DNA from: an uncultured Ruminococcus sp. | GTDB lineage: Bacteria > Bacillota > Clostridia > Oscillospirales > CAG-272 | DNA: 64,000 bases | Reading direction: 5' to 3' | NCBI GenBank assembly: GCA_905202255.1 | Contig: CAJKRH010000001.1 | Span: 1-64,000, forward strand | Shown here: piece after piece, positions 56,246 through 64,000 of the stretch | How the letters are laid out: each line of letters begins with the position of its first letter | Position numbering within the stretch: the stretch's first letter is position 1 | The notes under the pieces: model-generated | What the model was told of the DNA's origin: nothing | What the model saw: the letters and a program-made list of their open reading frames with translations, nothing else | Databases searched by the model: none | Position numbers and translations under genes: made by a program

Positions 56246-57694
56246 TTATTTTCTTTTTAATACTTTTCCGACCAACTGCGCTGCGGACACCGTTATGTTT
56301 TTTACATCTGTATAGTTAAGTGCGATGATAGCAACGCATAGCAACAAATAAACGATATATGAACCAGGAACCTCATAAACAATCAGCGTACAGCCGACCA
56401 CAGCTAAAATATAGGTGGCTATCGTTTGCGGTAAACGAATCTTCACTTTTACCAGCTTTTGAATGGTGTACATTCTGACCACCCATGTGACAAAAAAACT
56501 TGCCGCCGTCGCGATGGATGCTCCTATCACACCGACTGTTTTTATTAAAACCAAGTTTAAGACGATGTTTACTGCCGCGCCGACAGCTACAGATACAAAC
56601 AACTGTCCTGTCTTTTTATAAGCACGGAATGCCGATGCCAAAAAGCCGCACAAGCAGGAGAAGAACGCCGACAAGGTGAGAAACGGTATGTGCCGCCACG
56701 CGGAAAAGTAACTCGGATCAAACAAAATCGACGATACGATTTTTGACAGAGGAATAATAAACAAACAGCCGACAAGCGAAACAATGTGCATATTTTCGTA
56801 TACCTTGGTATAATATGCGGATTCATCGGCATCGTTCACATTGGAAATCGCCGACAATTGCCACGCCTGCGTAAAGATGGACAATACCGCAGTCAGCAAA
56901 GAAGGAATTTTGTTTGCAACACTGAAAATACCGGAAGCGCTCAACCCTTCCCCCGCCGGCAGAAGTCCGATAAGCATATATTTGTTGATATACATATTGA
57001 TAGACCATGCAAGGAGTGTAGGGATCATAGGAATACTGTATTTCAGCATTTCCTTTAAAAGTTTTCCGTCCAAAGCAAAGGGGAACAGAAGTTTATAGAT
57101 GCCGCCGGCAAAAAACATCAGCACGGTCGGAACGGCAAATCCGATGACGATGCTCAGCAAATAACCCTGAAGCCCTGTTTTGGCAACAAGCAAAAAGTAT
57201 ATGTTGCATACAATCACCGTAACGGTTTGAACAATTCCCTGAACGGCAAACAGTTTGGTTTTTTCTAAACCTTTAATAAAATTGGAAAAGCATAAATGAA
57301 TGTTATACATCGCATAGGTAGAGACAAAATACCACCAATAGTGAGAAAGCTGTAATGAGATTTCCGAGTTCATCACAGTGATGACTGGATAAAAGGCGAG
57401 CAGCAAAAAGACGGAAAGAACGGTGATGACGATCGAATTTCCGAACACCGCTCTTTTAGAACAATTTTTATCCAGGGCATACCGCAAGGTGGCATCTGTG
57501 ATTGCCAGGGTGAGAACAGGATAAATCAGATTTACGGTTGTGTTGATTAAATCGGCAATGCCGTATTCTTCCGTCAGCAAGACCGCCGTATACAACGGGG
57601 TCAATAAAAACACAAGAATTTTGGAACCGAATGTACTGATACCGAATAGTATCGTATCGGTCGCGAGCCGTTTTGTTTTTGATGGTGTGGACAT
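56246..57694 (-). CDS. Flippase of the polysaccharide transport family (Wzx-like)
   Basis: 482 residues with about 14 transmembrane helices. N-terminal signature TDTILFGISTFGSKILVFLL, TPLYTAVLLTEEYGIADLIN, as in oligosaccharide flippases of the MATE-like MviN/PST group. It would turn undecaprenyl-linked repeat units across the membrane. Between ugd and the heptose genes. Confidence 0.9.
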   Translation of the reverse strand: MSTPSKTKRLATDTILFGISTFGSKILVFLLTPLYTAVLLTEEYGIADLINTTVNLIYPVLTLAITDATLRYALDKNCSKRAVFGNSIVITVLSVFLLLAFYPVITVMNSEISLQLSHYWWYFVSTYAMYNIHLCFSNFIKGLEKTKLFAVQGIVQTVTVIVCNIYFLLVAKTGLQGYLLSIVIGFAVPTVLMFFAGGIYKLLFPFALDGKLLKEMLKYSIPMIPTLLAWSINMYINKYMLIGLLPAGEGLSASGIFSVANKIPSLLTAVLSIFTQAWQLSAISNVNDADESAYYTKVYENMHIVSLVGCLFIIPLSKIVSSILFDPSYFSAWRHIPFLTLSAFFSCLCGFLASAFRAYKKTGQLFVSVAVGAAVNIVLNLVLIKTVGVIGASIATAASFFVTWVVRMYTIQKLVKVKIRLPQTIATYILAVVGCTLIVYEVPGSYIVYLLLCVAIIALNYTDVKNITVSAAQLVGKVLKRK

Positions 57695-57715
57695 AACTAT
57701 TCCCTTTTCATACGT

Positions 57716-58378
57716 TTATAGAACATCTTTCCCGTTTCTGAAAAAATGTTCTTCCAACATCAGGCACAGGCAATGATAAATCGGCAAATGGAGCTCCTGA
57801 ACCTTATAGGTTTCTGATTGCGGAACACGGATGCAGACATCGGAAATTGCCGAAAGTCTGCTTTCTTTTTCACCGGTGAGTCCGATCACCTTCATACCTT
57901 TTGCCCGGGCAGTGACAGCCGCATACAAAATATTTTTGCTGTTTCCGGAAGTCGATATTCCCAAGAAAACATCTCCGGTTTTACCATAACCGTAAAGCTG
58001 CTGGGCAAAACACAAAAGAGGTTCACAATCATTCATGTACGCAGTTGTCAGTGCCAAATGACCGTCCAGAGCGATCGCCGGCAACGCACCCTGAAGATGG
58101 TTTGACAGTGCCTCTCCCAACGTTGCATCAACCGAACGCAATGCGCTTGCAAAACCCGGTTCCACGCGCCTGTCCAAAACAAAACTCTTCATAAGTTCTC
58201 CCACAATATGCTCGGAGTCTGCCGCCGAACCACCGTTTCCGGCAACCAGGAGTTTTCCCTGCTTTTCATAGCACTCTGCCAACACATCAAACGCTTCCCC
58301 AATGCTTTCCTTGACCGATTCCAGCTCAGGGTAACGCTGCAATAAGGTACGGATATGCGCCTCTACCGACTTTTTCAT
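57716..58378 (-). CDS. gmhA: Phosphoheptose isomerase (SIS domain)
   Basis: 220 residues from the ATG at 58378 (GAGGAAG upstream); a longer frame overlaps the next gene. SIS domain with KLLVAGNGGSAADSEHIVGE (about 48-67), TAYMNDCEPLLCFAQQLYGY and DVFLGISTSGNSKNILYAA (about 120-138). GmhA isomerises sedoheptulose-7-phosphate to D-glycero-D-manno-heptose-7-phosphate. The adjoining heptose kinase and guanylyltransferase genes strengthen the call. Confidence 0.92.
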   Translation of the reverse strand: MKKSVEAHIRTLLQRYPELESVKESIGEAFDVLAECYEKQGKLLVAGNGGSAADSEHIVGELMKSFVLDRRVEPGFASALRSVDATLGEALSNHLQGALPAIALDGHLALTTAYMNDCEPLLCFAQQLYGYGKTGDVFLGISTSGNSKNILYAAVTARAKGMKVIGLTGEKESRLSAISDVCIRVPQSETYKVQELHLPIYHCLCLMLEEHFFRNGKDVL

Positions 58379-58401
58379 AAATATGCACTTCCTCTCATTG
58401 A

Positions 58402-59694
58402 TTATGTTTTTATAATCTGGAGTATCAACTCCGCCAAAGAAGATCCCGTCTTGTTCTGACCGAAAATTTCGTTTCCGATCAGACCGGTCGAACATCCCGC
58501 CGCGATTCCGGCTAAAATATCGTTTTCGCTGTCTCCGATCATCCAGGAAGCGGACAGATCGATATTAAAATCTTTCGCCGCCCGTAACAACAAGCCGGGT
58601 TTTGGTTTTCTGCATTCACAGTCGTATTTCAGTTCCGGAATTTCGCCGGCATATCCTTTGTGCGGATGATGCGGACACACATAAAGACCGTCTATATAAG
58701 CTCCGCCTGTTCCCAACAGTGTTTCCATCTTGTTATGAATTTCACGTAACTGTTTCCATGTCACCTCGCCGCGTGCGATGACCGGTTGGTTTGTAACAAC
58801 AATGGCAAGATAACCGCTGCTGTTGATTTCACGGATTGCTTCCGCCACTCCGTCAATCAATTCAAAATCATCGATATTGCGCAAAAATCCGACATATTTG
58901 TTAATCGTACCGTCTCTGTCGAGAAAAATTGCCTTCTGCTTGTACCTGAGATTTCTTGCCCGAACAAATCCGTTTTGGAAATCCCGGCACACCGCTTCGT
59001 ACCGTTCCGGTGTTCCCATATCCTTTACATACTCCGGGCTGTTATAGCAAAATATCTTTCCGGTTCCCGCAAGCGGTTTGAGCAGTTGCCTGTCCAAATC
59101 AATTTTCGGCGTGTCGATCTTCGTCTCCAACACCCTCGGCGAGAGAATATGCAAACCGGCATTCACACGGTTGCAATAATATTCGGGGCGGGGGTCCTCT
59201 TTGGCAAGCCACTGTGTAACCATATAGTTTTCATCCGAGAGAATCAGTCCGCTGTCGTAGGGGTGACTGTTCGGATGCGTAAACAGAGTGACAAGTCCGC
59301 CTTTGCTCTTGTGGTATTCGACAAACCTGTTGAAATCCACATCAAACACAGCATCCGCATTCAACAGCAGAAAATCGTCCGTCAGTTTATCCTTGATTTT
59401 GAACAAAGCACCCGCATTTCCAAGCGGCTGTTCCTCAAAGTAATATTCAATCCGGACACCGAATGGTTTTCCGGTAACCGGAGATATTTTACTGCCGTCT
59501 CCGAAATAGTCCATAATTATGTTTCCGAGATGAGAAACCGTCAGAATAATATCCGTAAACCCCTGATCCCGCAAACTCATAATTTCATGTTCCAAAACCG
59601 GCATACCGTCAATTTTTATCATCGGCTTGGGAATGTCGCTTGCAACAGAGGATATTCGGGTTCCTTTTCCCCCTGCCATAATAACTGTTTTCAT
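58402..59694 (-). CDS. Fused heptose-1-phosphate guanylyltransferase and heptose bisphosphatase
   Basis: 430 residues from the ATG at 59694 (CGGAGG upstream). Residues about 1-235: nucleotidyltransferase (KTVIMAGGKGTRISSVASDI, DFLLLNADAVFDVDF, PEYVKDMGTPERY), HddC-like. Residues about 244-430: HAD-IIIA phosphatase (KAIFLDRDGTINKYVGFL, VVTNQPVIARGEVTW, CPHHPHKGYAG...CECRKPKPG with zinc-loop cysteines, MIGDSENDILAG), GmhB-like. The fusion would both remove the 7-phosphate and add GMP. Separate genes are more usual. Confidence 0.9.
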   Translation of the reverse strand: MKTVIMAGGKGTRISSVASDIPKPMIKIDGMPVLEHEIMSLRDQGFTDIILTVSHLGNIIMDYFGDGSKISPVTGKPFGVRIEYYFEEQPLGNAGALFKIKDKLTDDFLLLNADAVFDVDFNRFVEYHKSKGGLVTLFTHPNSHPYDSGLILSDENYMVTQWLAKEDPRPEYYCNRVNAGLHILSPRVLETKIDTPKIDLDRQLLKPLAGTGKIFCYNSPEYVKDMGTPERYEAVCRDFQNGFVRARNLRYKQKAIFLDRDGTINKYVGFLRNIDDFELIDGVAEAIREINSSGYLAIVVTNQPVIARGEVTWKQLREIHNKMETLLGTGGAYIDGLYVCPHHPHKGYAGEIPELKYDCECRKPKPGLLLRAAKDFNIDLSASWMIGDSENDILAGIAAGCSTGLIGNEIFGQNKTGSSLAELILQIIKT

Positions 59695-59714
59695 ATAGGA
59701 CCTCCGCAAGAAAA

Positions 59715-60713
59715 TCATCTCGGAATATATGTCTCCGGACTGTAGTGTATAACCCTCGTTCCGCCGTTCTCAAATTCAAATGGTATGTACATAAGATCTT
59801 TCATCGCACTCATAACGGACTCTCTATACTCTGGCTGAACATAAAAAACAAGAAAGCCTCCGCCGCCGGCTCCCAAAAGTTTGCCTCCCAATGCACCCGC
59901 CTTTATCCCCTCCTGATAGAACCGGTCAATGCTATCGGTGGAAACAGCAGAACCTGTCCGTTTTTTCAACTGCCAGGTATGATCCAGCAATCTGCCGAAG
60001 TCGTCAAGATCGGCATCGGTGTCAGTCAGAATATTCTCCGCCTCATTTACCAAAAGATACATTTCCCTTAACTGATTCTTTTTTTCATCCGCCGCTATAT
60101 GATTTGCTTTCTGAACGTCGGATGAAAACCTCGTAAACCCCGTAAAAAACATCAACAGGTTGTCGTTTAAGCGTTTTTTCCGTTCGGGGGAAAGGATGAC
60201 CGGCAATACCTCATAACCATCGGCATTGAAGTTGATACGGTTGAATCCACCAAAGGATGCGGCAATCTGATCCTGCCAGCCCCCTGCTTCCCGACACAGA
60301 ACACGCTCTAAATAGATGGCTTCATCGGCAAGTTTTCTCTTGTCTGCATATTTTCCTTTCAAAGCATAAAATGCGTTTAACATTCCGACCGCAAAGGAGC
60401 TGCTGGTTCCGAGTCCGGATCGTGCCGGAAGATCCGCCTCATACGTCAGACGGATTTCGTGCATATCCAAAAATTTCATTGCCTCACGAATTGCCGGATG
60501 CTCAATTTGCGAGATATCCGTCACCCGCTCGGTCTTGGAATAAGACAACTCGGTAGTATAGTCAAAAAAACGCGGAAGGTGTCTCACATTGACATAGCAA
60601 TATTTGTCAAAAGTTGTCGAAAGCACCGCGCCTCCGTTTTCCCTGAAATAGCTTTCCATATCGGTTCCGCCGCCGAAAAATGACATCCGGAACGGGGTTT
60701 TGGTAATAATCAT
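59715..60713 (-). CDS. hddA: D-glycero-alpha-D-manno-heptose-7-phosphate 1-kinase (GHMP family)
   Basis: 332 residues. GHMP motif 1 RMSFFGGGTDMESYF (about 9-23), motif 2 ADLPARSGLGTSSSFAVGML (about 95-114, ATP-binding PxxxGLGSS type), motif 3 GGKLLGAGGGGFLVFYV (about 273-289). Phosphorylates C1 of heptose-7-phosphate, alpha-anomer branch. With GmhA and the fused HddC-GmhB it completes the GDP-heptose route. Confidence 0.92.
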   Translation of the reverse strand: MIITKTPFRMSFFGGGTDMESYFRENGGAVLSTTFDKYCYVNVRHLPRFFDYTTELSYSKTERVTDISQIEHPAIREAMKFLDMHEIRLTYEADLPARSGLGTSSSFAVGMLNAFYALKGKYADKRKLADEAIYLERVLCREAGGWQDQIAASFGGFNRINFNADGYEVLPVILSPERKKRLNDNLLMFFTGFTRFSSDVQKANHIAADEKKNQLREMYLLVNEAENILTDTDADLDDFGRLLDHTWQLKKRTGSAVSTDSIDRFYQEGIKAGALGGKLLGAGGGGFLVFYVQPEYRESVMSAMKDLMYIPFEFENGGTRVIHYSPETYIPR

Positions 60714-60726
60714 TTCTGCCCTCCTG

Positions 60727-61824
60727 TCACAAGCCGAGTGCCGTTTTCAACCACAACAGCGATTCATCCCTCATACTCTGAACCTTCCGGTCCACTTCTT
60801 CAAAATTCGGAACCGCCACCAAATTCAAATCATCGTCCGGAGAGACGATTCTGTCTTCGAGTTTCAATTCCGCCAACAAACACCGGATTCGGGAATTTGT
60901 ATTCTCCTTTCCCGGGTTCACCACCGAATAGAAATTCTTGTGAAACAAAACAGAAAACGCCGTTCCGTGAAAGGAATCCGTCACAACATATTTTGCCCCG
61001 GACAGCATTCTCAAAAAATCTTCCGGAGAAATAGAAGAAACGTTGCTGTACTTACGCAACAAAATATCTCCCTTTATGTCTTTGTTGACCACACAGACCT
61101 TCAAACCGGTCTTCCTGTGCAGATTGCGTACAAAGTCCACCAGCAACGGAATATTTCCCAAATTATACACAAACACATATTCTTCTTCCGGTGGGGGGCT
61201 GTCAAACCTTTTCCACAGAGGATTGCCTGCCAGCAACACAGGATCCAGAACCGTCCGGTATGTTTGTCCGAGCAATTGCGTCACAAAATCGGCTGCTTCC
61301 TTTTCCCGAAAAGATATGGAGTGGAACGCGCCCAACAGAGTTTTGTAATCGACCTTGTATTTTTCCTGCCACAGATTCAAAAAAGCATTGTTTCCGATGC
61401 TTGCAGCATAGGCTATTTTCTTTGCCTTTCCGTTGAAATCCAACAGATACGCACTGTCACCGTCCGTGTTTTTCGGGTTGAAAACCTGATCGCTACCCAC
61501 AATAACCGCATCATACTTTTCCGAAAGGTCTTTTGAAACGGTTTCTACACGGTCGGACAGCATCAGATTTTTGTGCCGGAAATTCCGGAAAGCATCCTTC
61601 TTTTTATCCAACCGATGCAAACTGAGAATGTCGTTTACATATACTTTCCAGCTTGCACATTCGCTCATTTTTTTTCGTCTGTATTGCTTTTCGACAGCCG
61701 GACAGGAATAATCGACAATTTCGCATTCCGCCCCCAACGCCGAAACCGTCTGTTGCAAGGCGTATGCCTGCAATACGGCTCCGTAATTTATGGCATTATG
61801 AAAAGTTAAAATTCCGACTTTCAT
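60727..61824 (-). CDS. Polysaccharide pyruvyl transferase family protein
   Basis: 365 residues from the second methionine frame (ATG 61824), which directly gives MKVGILTFHNAINYGAVLQA (family opening). Motifs: DAVIVGSDQVFNPKNTDGDS (about 91-110), KKIAYAASIGNNAF and YVVTDSFHGTAFSVLFHKNF (about 284-303). Such enzymes add ketal pyruvate, or in Firmicutes clusters may transfer other groups. Its start overlaps the upstream gene by 29 bp, suggesting coupling. Confidence 0.88.
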   Translation of the reverse strand: MKVGILTFHNAINYGAVLQAYALQQTVSALGAECEIVDYSCPAVEKQYRRKKMSECASWKVYVNDILSLHRLDKKKDAFRNFRHKNLMLSDRVETVSKDLSEKYDAVIVGSDQVFNPKNTDGDSAYLLDFNGKAKKIAYAASIGNNAFLNLWQEKYKVDYKTLLGAFHSISFREKEAADFVTQLLGQTYRTVLDPVLLAGNPLWKRFDSPPPEEEYVFVYNLGNIPLLVDFVRNLHRKTGLKVCVVNKDIKGDILLRKYSNVSSISPEDFLRMLSGAKYVVTDSFHGTAFSVLFHKNFYSVVNPGKENTNSRIRCLLAELKLEDRIVSPDDDLNLVAVPNFEEVDRKVQSMRDESLLWLKTALGL

Positions 61825-63049
61825 GGTATAATTGTTCCTTTCCGGGCGCATACGAAGTTAGTTCCGGCACTCTTCTCGCCGTTACAACACTGAAGATCAC
61901 ATATATGATAAAGAAAGAATTGGAATATATCGGGTTGCCCGACATTCCATACACAAGCATCAGCAACTGTACATAGATCGACATAGGCTCTCTTCTCCGG
62001 ATTGCGCCAACCAGATTATAGAGGAAAAACATGACATAAATCAAAGCACCTATCACGCCGTGGTCATAAAACAACTGCAAATAAATATTATGCAATCCCG
62101 CATCATATACCGTATAAGCAGAACCCGTTCCCATTCCGAAAATTGCATTCCGAAATGCCTCGATCGCACTTTTCCAGATTTCGCTTCTTCCCGTCGTAAT
62201 GTCGCCGTCGGCACTATCAAATCTTTCTATGAACACCCGAACGATTGCATTTTGTTGGCTTACCAAAAAGAGGACAATTGCGCACGCGACAATCAGCAAA
62301 ATCATTTTGACCATGGTCTTCGCGGACACCCTTTTCCAAATCATATAAGTCATCACCAACGCGATCAATAAAGCAACCGCCACGCCTCGTTTGCTGGTCA
62401 AAATCACGGCGAAAACCGACAATCCCCCCACGACCAGTCGAAACACCTTGTCCCAAATCGGCATTTCGGGATTCTGCAACCATCCGAATATCATAAATCC
62501 GAACAGCACGGCAACAAAATACGCAGCATCTGCCGTATAGGCGGAAAAGCCCGCATATGCGCCGTCCACAGTATACGACCACATCAAGTGTTCATAGCAG
62601 TCCGCCCGAAGCAGATTGCCCAAAAGGCTGTTGACCGCATCGCTGAACAGATATTGAAACATCACGCCGAACAGAACGACAAAAGAACATACGCAAACGA
62701 TTTTCTTCAGTTTGCCAAGCAAAGTGTTGTCTTGTGCAAGCGCAATGAGGAAAACAAACGTCACGGCAGTAAGAATTGCCTCTCTGTTTCCTTTCGCCGG
62801 ATTGTCTGTATAAATGACTCCCACCGCCGAAACCAACGTAACCAGACCCATCAGCAACATCTGCGTTGACAGGTATATCTTCTGACCGAAAAACAGCCAC
62901 ACAACAAGACCCGCAAAAGCGATATACAAAAAAAACGTAGAACTGAACGGATACGCAAACTGGTAACAAAAAACATATAACACCAGTGAAAGGATGGCAG
63001 GATACGCAATAATGCCGTTTTTTACGCTGGGGACAATCTTTGCTTTCAT
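61796..63049 (-). CDS. O-antigen ligase/polymerase-like membrane protein (Wzy-like)
   Basis: 417 residues from the ATG at 63049. About ten to twelve hydrophobic helices and a conserved large loop around IWKSAIEAFRNAIFGMGTGS (about 297-316) then DAGLHNIYLQLFYDHGVIGA, the Wzy/WaaL pattern (His in HNIYLQ). It probably polymerises repeat units on the outer face. The ATG at 63061 is too close to its ribosome site. Confidence 0.85.
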   Translation of the reverse strand: MKAKIVPSVKNGIIAYPAILSLVLYVFCYQFAYPFSSTFFLYIAFAGLVVWLFFGQKIYLSTQMLLMGLVTLVSAVGVIYTDNPAKGNREAILTAVTFVFLIALAQDNTLLGKLKKIVCVCSFVVLFGVMFQYLFSDAVNSLLGNLLRADCYEHLMWSYTVDGAYAGFSAYTADAAYFVAVLFGFMIFGWLQNPEMPIWDKVFRLVVGGLSVFAVILTSKRGVAVALLIALVMTYMIWKRVSAKTMVKMILLIVACAIVLFLVSQQNAIVRVFIERFDSADGDITTGRSEIWKSAIEAFRNAIFGMGTGSAYTVYDAGLHNIYLQLFYDHGVIGALIYVMFFLYNLVGAIRRREPMSIYVQLLMLVYGMSGNPIYSNSFFIIYVIFSVVTARRVPELTSYAPGKEQLYHESRNFNFS

Positions 63050-63050
63050 A

Positions 63051-64000
63051 TTATGATTCATTCCTTATTCTCACACACAATAATTTTAACAGCACCTCAA
63101 GATTGTTCTTCCATAAAAAGTTTTTCTGATAGTATTCGGATATCGCCGTTTCGGACACCGAAAAATCCGCACTGTTAAACCGGCGCAAAATTTCCGACAA
63201 CTCCTCCACCGATCTGAACACATACCCCGTCTTTTCTTCTATCACATTTTCCGTCAGCCCGCGCAGATTGGAAACCACAACCGACTTACCGAATTTGTAT
63301 GCAATGGGCAGAACGCCGCTTTGAGAAGCTTCTGTATAAGGCATTATAACCGACACGGCGTTTTGGAAAAGCCACACCATTTCACTGTCGGTGATAAAAC
63401 GGATAATCGACGTGATGCGGCATTCGGATTGAATCAAGCGGCTTTCCTCTTCGGATAGCTGTCCTTTTCCGGCGATGATCAATCCGGTTTTGGCTTTGAG
63501 GTCTTCCGCCAATGCGCTGTATGCACGACAAAGTGTGTCGATTCCTTTATATTTGTCAATCCGCCCGAAGAACAAAAAGAAATTCTTTTCCTCATCTCCG
63601 ATTTCCGGCGGCTTTTGCGGTACCATTTCCGGAACATGAGCCGGCAACCGGAACACCACCGTATTCTTCGCCCCGTATTCCTTTCGGAACGCCTCCTCGG
63701 AATTAGCGGAAAGCAAAATGATTTTATCAGTACATTTTATGGTTTTCCGGGTCATTCGCCTACGAAGAACATCGACCAAAATTCTTCTTGCCCCCATTTT
63801 CCGGTACGGATGATGCTGTACATCATGAACCACCATCGCGGTTCTGACCGCGTTTTGATTCAAAATCTTATTGAGTTGTTGCATCAGAATAGAGTCTTCC
63901 GTAAAAATTACGACATCCGGCAAAAGCGACATGATTTGTTCTGCAACACAAAGAATCTCCTTGCTGTTGCCCTTCAACGTCTTTGCTTTGACATAAGGAA
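63051..64000 (-). CDS. Glycosyltransferase family 1/4, truncated by window edge
   Basis: At least 316 residues visible, with the open frame running off the right edge (5' end missing). A GT-B C-terminal domain: NFFLFFGRIDKYKGIDTLCR, TGLIIAGKGQLSEEE, then the nucleotide-binding EASQSGVLPIAYKFGKSVVV (E-x7-E type) and GLTENVIEEKTGYVF. It should transfer a sugar to the growing lipid-linked repeat unit. An N-terminal MKGNSKEILC at 63977 is a TTG-read continuation, not a true start. Confidence 0.88.
   Translation of the reverse strand, partial: PYVKAKTLKGNSKEILCVAEQIMSLLPDVVIFTEDSILMQQLNKILNQNAVRTAMVVHDVQHHPYRKMGARRILVDVLRRRMTRKTIKCTDKIILLSANSEEAFRKEYGAKNTVVFRLPAHVPEMVPQKPPEIGDEEKNFFLFFGRIDKYKGIDTLCRAYSALAEDLKAKTGLIIAGKGQLSEEESRLIQSECRITSIIRFITDSEMVWLFQNAVSVIMPYTEASQSGVLPIAYKFGKSVVVSNLRGLTENVIEEKTGYVFRSVEELSEILRRFNSADFSVSETAISEYYQKNFLWKNNLEVLLKLLCVRIRNES

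Overview
The window looks like a chromosomal segment from a Gram-positive gut-type Clostridia, probably a spore former of the Oscillospirales/Ruminococcaceae kind. This rests on near-consensus sigma-A promoters with GGAGG-type ribosome sites, an SLH surface protein, MerR/AbrB/XRE regulators, a SpoVT fragment, an RsbV/RsbU/RsbW-like partner-switching set and an NHLM/Nif11-type peptide cluster. The species assignment is inference. The right edge cuts a glycosyltransferase gene; the left edge is non-coding and repeat-rich.

Layout. 1-2.2 kb: palindromic repeats, then a minus-strand ABC-2 transporter operon headed by an AbrB-type regulator. 2.3-11.6 kb: housekeeping genes on the plus strand (NERD protein, SLH protein, TrmH-family methyltransferase, TrmN6-like methyltransferase, rsmI, nagA, metG, tatD, YcxB-like, XRE regulator). 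11.6-16.3 kb: tRNA-Cys, a DUF4279 protein, an AraC regulator, two small membrane proteins, a candidate structured RNA, an EF-Tu-domain-3-like protein next to a nonsense-interrupted small gene, and a lipoprotein. 16.3-25.1 kb: a complete type I-C CRISPR-Cas locus (cas3-cas5-cas8c-cas7-cas4-cas1-cas2) with an internal Cas11c start and a 10-repeat array. 25.3-27.5 kb: a MerR regulator with a membrane-anchored C-terminal half, and a lipoprotein. 27.5-33.9 kb: a six-gene minus-strand aromatic amino-acid operon (pheA-aroB-aroC-aroA-tyrA-DAHP synthase). 34-35.6 kb: TetR, SLOG and XRE genes, the last two sharing an operator-rich divergent promoter.

35.7-48.3 kb holds the most interesting locus. A STAS antagonist, a membrane SpoIIE-type phosphatase and an anti-sigma kinase lead into a short HlyD-like protein, a C39-peptidase ABC exporter and a second ABC protein. 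These are followed by a small acidic protein, an ECF sigma factor, four Nif11-leader peptide precursors, a radical SAM/SPASM maturase and a fifth, differently built precursor. Together they read as a regulated RiPP production and export system: sigma switching controls expression, the leader is recognised by the maturase, and the double-glycine site is cut by the C39 exporter.

48.5-53.1 kb is a graveyard of mobile-element pieces (truncated spoVT, two copies of a 62-bp IS3-type end, an ICE-derived DUF4316 tail, Schlafen/AlbA_2 fragments, an IS21-like relic). Embedded in it is an intact RloA/RloB (AbiL-type) defence pair and an XRE regulator. 53.1-64 kb is a minus-strand surface polysaccharide cluster with Ugd, a Wzx-type flippase, a Wzy-type polymerase, glycosyl and pyruvyl transferases, and the enzymes for GDP-D-glycero-alpha-D-manno-heptose (GmhA, HddA and a fused HddC-GmhB).
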